Assembly (NCBI RefSeq): GCF_003075075.1
Contig: NZ_QCYM01000027.1
Location: 1-49,720 of the forward strand
DNA: 49,720 nucleotides
Direction of reading: 5' to 3'
DNA from: Labrenzia sp. 011
Lineage (GTDB): Bacteria; Pseudomonadota; Alphaproteobacteria; Rhizobiales; Stappiaceae
Shown in pieces: positions 46,453 to 49,720 of this stretch. Under the pieces are notes generated by a model. That model did no database searches, had not been told where the DNA came from, and worked only from the letters and a program-made list of their open reading frames with translations. Numbering within the stretch: position 1 is the first letter of the stretch; every line of letters begins with the position of its first letter. The translations under genes and the position numbers were made by a program.

Positions 46453-46695
46453 TTACTGGGACAGGCCTTTTTTGAAGCGATCGTAGCTCGCCTTCATTTT
46501 CAGACCGAGCTCTTTTGCCGCCTCGCCAACTTCTTCGGCACTCTTTTCAAACTGCGCGGTCGACAGGAACTGGTCCCATTCACGGGTCACTTCCTGCCAT
46601 TCGTCTTCGGCGTCCTTTGACGCGAGGTGCAATTGCAGGCGCAGTTCATCGCGTGCCTGCTCAAGTTCTTCCATCATTTTCTTGATATTCATCAC
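46453..46695 (-). CDS. Small coiled-coil protein
   Basis: An 80-residue, highly charged protein, helical throughout, with heptad spacing (MEELEQARDELRLQL, then EVTREWDQF, FEKSAEEVGEAAKEL). No signal or membrane segment. GGAG lies nine bases before ATG 46695. It resembles short helical stress-associated proteins (sll1863-like) in composition only, so no function is claimed. It is divergent from paralog 3, and the pair of 18-base elements in the gap could control both. Confidence 0.65.
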   Translation of the reverse strand: MMNIKKMMEELEQARDELRLQLHLASKDAEDEWQEVTREWDQFLSTAQFEKSAEEVGEAAKELGLKMKASYDRFKKGLSQ

Positions 46696-46783
46696 CAGTC
46701 TCCAAACCCCTAAGTACGGGGCGCCTCCCGCAGCGTTTGTGCGCGTACTTCGATCATGATTCTAGGAGGTTGTGATTCCCTGA

Positions 46784-46801
46784 TTTGGTCATATCGCGCC
46801 A
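46784..46801 (-). promoter_or_regulatory. 18-base regulatory element, copy 2
   Basis: Read on the minus strand it is TGGCGCGATATGACCAAA, one base different from copy 3, which faces it across a 24-base spacer, and two from copy 1. Confidence 0.65.
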
Positions 46802-46825
46802 CGTTTATGGGTCATCGAAAGGAAT

Positions 46826-46843
46826 TGGCGCGATCTGACCAAA
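46826..46843 (+). promoter_or_regulatory. 18-base regulatory element, copy 3
   Basis: TGGCGCGATCTGACCAAA lies 86 bases before the start of paralog 3 and forms a large inverted repeat with copy 2. Two facing sites between divergent genes suit an AraC dimer acting on either side. Confidence 0.65.
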
Positions 46844-46929
46844 ATCCAGGGGCCAGCCATGCGAGATTTAGGCAGCTAACGGTCGGTTCGCCAAAGAACC
46901 AGCCGACGTCTTTCAATCTGGAGACTGAC

Positions 46930-48432
46930 ATGGTGACAAAATCGCTTCTAGTTCTGTCATTGGCCGCACTCGCCCTGGCAATCGCTCCTGCCCGCGCGGA
47001 GAGCCCCGCGTACAAGATGACCACGGACGTTCCCGCCAATACCATCACACCTGACAAGGCGGAGACGCGCTTGGGAACGCTCGAGTATTTCGACGGCATT
47101 CCCACGGATGAGACCGCACAGAAGGTCTGGGATCATCTGGATTTCAGCCGGGCCGTCGAAGCGATGATCACCCATGTGCCCACGGCCTCTCTGGTTGGCT
47201 TTCGCAAGGGCCTTCGTGAATTTGGGCCAGACAACGAGACCATGATCATCTTTGAAGGCCGCCTGGATCCACGTGCGTTGCTGCTGACTGGCAACACCAC
47301 GGTGGTCTACAGCTTCATGTGGATCGACCTGAAAGACGGCCCGATGGTGATGGAAACCCCGCCCAACGTACTGGGCATCGTGGATGATGCGTGGTTCCGC
47401 TATCTGACAGATTTCGGCAACGCCGGTGACGACAAGGGCGAGGGCGGCAAATACCTTCTGGTTGGACCTGATTACGAAGGTGACATTCCTGACGGTTACA
47501 TTGTCAAAAAATCCAAAACCTATGGTCATTGGCTGGCGATGCGCGGCTTCATGAAGAACTTTGACGCCGATCCGGTTGTTACCAACATGAAAGAACACTT
47601 CAAGCTTTACCCGTTGGGCTCAGAGCCCAAAGACGTGAACTGGGTCAACGTGTCGGGCAAGGCGTTCAACACACTGCACGCCCAAGATGAGACGTTCTTT
47701 GAAGAAGTGAATGAGATCGTGCAGGAAGAGCCGTATTTCTCGTATGACAACGAAAGCATTGGTATGCTTGCTGCAATCGGGATTGAAAAAGGCAAACCTT
47801 TTGCACCGGATGCCCGGATGCAAAAAATCCTTAAGGAAGCTGCCGCAGTTGGGACCGCAGCAATGCGAAGCATCGTGTTCAACAACCGCGATGAAACGGT
47901 CCGGCCCTATCCAAACAGCAAAACATGGGAAGTTGGGTTTGCAGGTGGCAGTCATGAGTTCCTGCGCAACGATGCGAGCCTGAGTGACTACCGCGCCCGG
48001 TTCCATTTCTATGCGACCGGTATTACGCCTGCGATGGTGAACCCCGGCGTCGGCAGAGGCTCACAGTACATGATCGGCGCGCACGATTCCGAAGGCAGCC
48101 CGTTTGATGGCGCCCAGACCTATACCATGCATGTCCCCCCTGATGTGCCTGCGGCGAATTTCTGGGACGTGACGCTGTATGACAACCAGACGCGATCCCT
48201 GATGCAGACCGATCAGAATTATCCGGGTGTCTCGAGCATCGACGAAGCCATCGTCAAGAACGCAGATGGCTCCTATGACATCACGTTCAGCCCCGAAAAA
48301 CCCGAGGGTGACGTCAACTGGCTGCAGACCATTCCCGGCAAAGGCTGGAACATCCTGTGGCGGATCTACAGCCCGACCCAGCCATGGTTCGACAAGGCCT
48401 GGCAGCCAGGTGAAGTCGTGCAGGTCGAATAA
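46930..48432 (+). CDS. Secreted DUF1254/DUF1214 protein, paralog 3
   Basis: A 500-residue exported protein with a short Sec signal ending Ala-Arg-Ala. The mature part begins YKMTTDVPANTITPDKAETR, then LGTLEYFDGIPTDETAQKVW. DUF1254 (LTGNTTVVYSFMWIDL, then TPPNVLGIVDDAWFRYLTD) and DUF1214 (FWDVTLYDNQTRSLMQTDQN, then VNWLQTIPGKGW) follow in the same order as in paralog 2. The frame extends upstream to 46756, but that part crosses the regulatory elements; GGAG six bases before ATG 46930 sets the start. The transporter-like gene follows after a hairpin. Confidence 0.85.
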   Translation: MVTKSLLVLSLAALALAIAPARAESPAYKMTTDVPANTITPDKAETRLGTLEYFDGIPTDETAQKVWDHLDFSRAVEAMITHVPTASLVGFRKGLREFGPDNETMIIFEGRLDPRALLLTGNTTVVYSFMWIDLKDGPMVMETPPNVLGIVDDAWFRYLTDFGNAGDDKGEGGKYLLVGPDYEGDIPDGYIVKKSKTYGHWLAMRGFMKNFDADPVVTNMKEHFKLYPLGSEPKDVNWVNVSGKAFNTLHAQDETFFEEVNEIVQEEPYFSYDNESIGMLAAIGIEKGKPFAPDARMQKILKEAAAVGTAAMRSIVFNNRDETVRPYPNSKTWEVGFAGGSHEFLRNDASLSDYRARFHFYATGITPAMVNPGVGRGSQYMIGAHDSEGSPFDGAQTYTMHVPPDVPAANFWDVTLYDNQTRSLMQTDQNYPGVSSIDEAIVKNADGSYDITFSPEKPEGDVNWLQTIPGKGWNILWRIYSPTQPWFDKAWQPGEVVQVE

Positions 48433-48444
48433 CCCCTCAGCTTT

Positions 48445-48470
48445 GGGCGACACAGTTACCGGTGTCGCCC
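48445..48470 (+). terminator. Hairpin between paralog 3 and the outer-membrane gene
   Basis: GGGCGACAC (48445-48453) pairs with GTGTCGCCC (48462-48470), a perfect 9-bp stem with an 8-base loop, 12 bases after the stop. No T run follows, so read-through into the next gene, 35 bases on, is plausible. Confidence 0.6.
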
Positions 48471-48505
48471 AGACCAACCCTCAGATGCTGCATCGAGGAG
48501 ATCCA

Positions 48506-49318
48506 ATGATGGAAAAAATGCACACGTGGAAAACGCGTTGGCTCGTGGCGGTTCTTTTGGCCCTTTATGTGGGTACCGGACCAAATGCATGGGCCCAAAA
48601 CGCTCCTGATCTGTCCCAGGCCAACAACCCGTTGGCCGCATTCAACACGTTCAATTTGCAGAACCAATACAACGGCAACCTGAGCAATCTGGATACCAAC
48701 TCAAACGCGTTCTACTTGCGGGGAGCTTTGCCGGTCAGTGTCTTCGGGGGCGATTGGCTGGTCCGCGCGACGCTGCCGATCAATACGGTTCCCACGTCGC
48801 TGACCGGAGGACACACCACCGGCATCGGAGATTTCAACGTCTTCGCAGCTTATCTGATCGATACCGGGATCCCCGACCTCAGTTTCGGCATCGGGCCACA
48901 GATCACTGCCCCGACAGCGACGGATCGGACACTTGGATCGGACAAGTTGTCCCTTGGCCTTGCCAATGTCCTTTTCAATTACAGTAACCCCAAGTTTCAG
49001 TGGGGCTACCTGCTGACCTGGCAGGCTAGTGTCGCCGGCGACAACGATCGCAAGGACGTCAACGCGGGTGCTTTTCAGCCCTTGTTGATCGGACAATTGG
49101 GCGACGGCTGGTACGCCCGCTCGACGGCAATCTGGACCTACGATTTCGAAAGCGACAATTACAACATTCCTCTGGGATTGGGGCTCGGCAGGGTCATCAA
49201 GGGAAAGAAGGCCATCATCAACATGTTTGTCGAACCTCAAATTTCGGTGGCTTCACGAGGGGCTGGCCAATCCGAATGGGGCGTTTTCGGCGGCATCAAT
49301 TTTCAATTTCCGAAATAG
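48506..49318 (+). CDS. Outer-membrane beta-barrel transporter-like protein (MetA/neuromedin-U-type annotation)
   Basis: A 270-residue exported protein. A Sec signal (Trp-Lys-Thr-Arg, hydrophobic run, ending Ala-Trp-Ala-Gln) is followed by alternating short strands and a terminal aromatic strand ending Phe-Gln-Phe-Pro-Lys. The LANPLAAF-equivalent (NNPLAAFNTFNLQNQYNG) and GIGDFNVFAAYLID regions are typical of this porin-like family. GAGGAG lies five bases before ATG 48506; a second ATG follows at 48509. It may pass the compound handled by the DUF1254 proteins across the outer membrane; this is inference from position. Confidence 0.7.
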   Translation: MMEKMHTWKTRWLVAVLLALYVGTGPNAWAQNAPDLSQANNPLAAFNTFNLQNQYNGNLSNLDTNSNAFYLRGALPVSVFGGDWLVRATLPINTVPTSLTGGHTTGIGDFNVFAAYLIDTGIPDLSFGIGPQITAPTATDRTLGSDKLSLGLANVLFNYSNPKFQWGYLLTWQASVAGDNDRKDVNAGAFQPLLIGQLGDGWYARSTAIWTYDFESDNYNIPLGLGLGRVIKGKKAIINMFVEPQISVASRGAGQSEWGVFGGINFQFPK

Positions 49319-49335
49319 CCGGCACGGAGAAAACT

Positions 49336-49479
49336 ATGCGCAAGACACTGATGACTGCACTGCTCGTTTCGACAGGAATGACAGCCAGTGCCTGGTCACA
49401 GGAGGCGGCTCCGGTCGGTGATGTGTTTACCGACGTCACGATGAAAAGGACGATCTATAGGTCAATTCGTGATGCCTAG
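49336..49479 (+). pseudogene. Truncated gene encoding a secretion signal
   Basis: 47 codons: a good Sec signal (Arg-Lys start, hydrophobic run, cleavage near Ala-Trp-Ser-Gln) and then only about 25 residues (GDVFTDVTMKRTIYRSIRDA) before a stop. GGAGA lies seven bases before ATG 49336. It is 17 bases after the outer-membrane gene and in the same orientation, so it was probably the next operon gene, now cut short. A tiny exported peptide cannot be excluded. Confidence 0.5.
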
Positions 49480-49720
49480 CCACCGAAGCATGGAGTTTTG
49501 CGGTCACGATGCCCGCTGCTGAATTTCTGGTCGTGACATGATCACTCTAGGCGCAAAGCCGCCGTTGGTTCGAGGTGCAACGAACTACCGCTCCCCTGAA
49601 GGTTTTTCGATGCGGGCCGCTGTGTGGCGGTTGCCGCGGAGCAGGCATCGGTCCGCGTTGACAAACCTCGGAAGGAGGAAGCCGCGGGGCCTTGGCGGGG
49701 GGTCTATGGGGAAAGAGGCA
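49480..49720. other. Right-end stretch without a supportable gene
   Basis: About 240 bases. GTGACATGATCA at 49533-49544 matches the core of the 18-base element at 11 of 12 bases, so a regulated gene may begin beyond the window. The last 80 bases are GC-rich with a GGAAGGAGG-type purine stretch near 49670. Confidence 0.4.

Overview
The window looks like chromosome from a high-GC alphaproteobacterium, probably a marine or soil Rhizobiales/Rhodospirillales-type heterotroph. Evidence: a rhizobial-type GlpSTPQUV glycerol importer, two TRAP transporter systems, a five-step hut pathway using HutF and HutG, and many 4- to 14-base gene overlaps. This taxonomic reading is inference. No rRNA, tRNA, CRISPR array or complete insertion sequence was found.

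Layout. (1) 1-1343: the end of an ABC substrate-binding protein and a convergent dihydroflavonol-reductase-like gene. (2) 1872-7855: a complete glycerol-type ABC importer (SBP, two ATPases, two permeases, DUF2160 protein). (3) 7958-9491: a BlaI-type repressor and an M56 membrane metalloprotease. (4) 9503-15939, minus strand: a seven-gene, translationally coupled operon. In transcription order it encodes a NUDIX protein, a PhoU-like/APH-kinase fusion, an ATP-grasp enzyme, an HprK-related kinase, a histidine phosphatase, a calcineurin-like phosphatase and a small amphi-Trp protein. The kinase, ATP-grasp and amphi-Trp members match what family databases call the GAK system, whose biological role is unknown to me. 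This is the strongest candidate for an undescribed system.

(5) 16193-25513: an RpiR regulator divergent from a catabolic run (N-formylglutamate amidohydrolase-like, TRAP transporter, glutamine-synthetase-like ligase, aldehyde dehydrogenase, Fe-dependent alcohol dehydrogenase). It probably degrades an imported amine, alcohol or acyl-amide of unknown identity. (6) 25596-36841: a histidine-utilisation locus. hutI-hutH-hutG-hutU run on the minus strand, followed after 51 bases by a TRAP binding protein and then its permeases. hutF and hutC are divergent. An inverted repeat overlaps the hutI promoter.

(7) 36842-49720: an accessory region with visibly lower GC and looser packing. It starts with an EcoRII-type restriction-modification cassette (C5 methyltransferase, Vsr, restriction enzyme). 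Next is a chimeric pseudogene joining the ends of an AraC and a TctA gene. Then comes an AraC regulator and a tandem family of secreted DUF1254/DUF1214 proteins (three intact, one fragment), an outer-membrane transporter-like protein, and several gene fragments. Three copies of an 18-base element occur in the promoter regions of this last cluster, plus a weaker match upstream of the AraC gene, which suggests one regulon.
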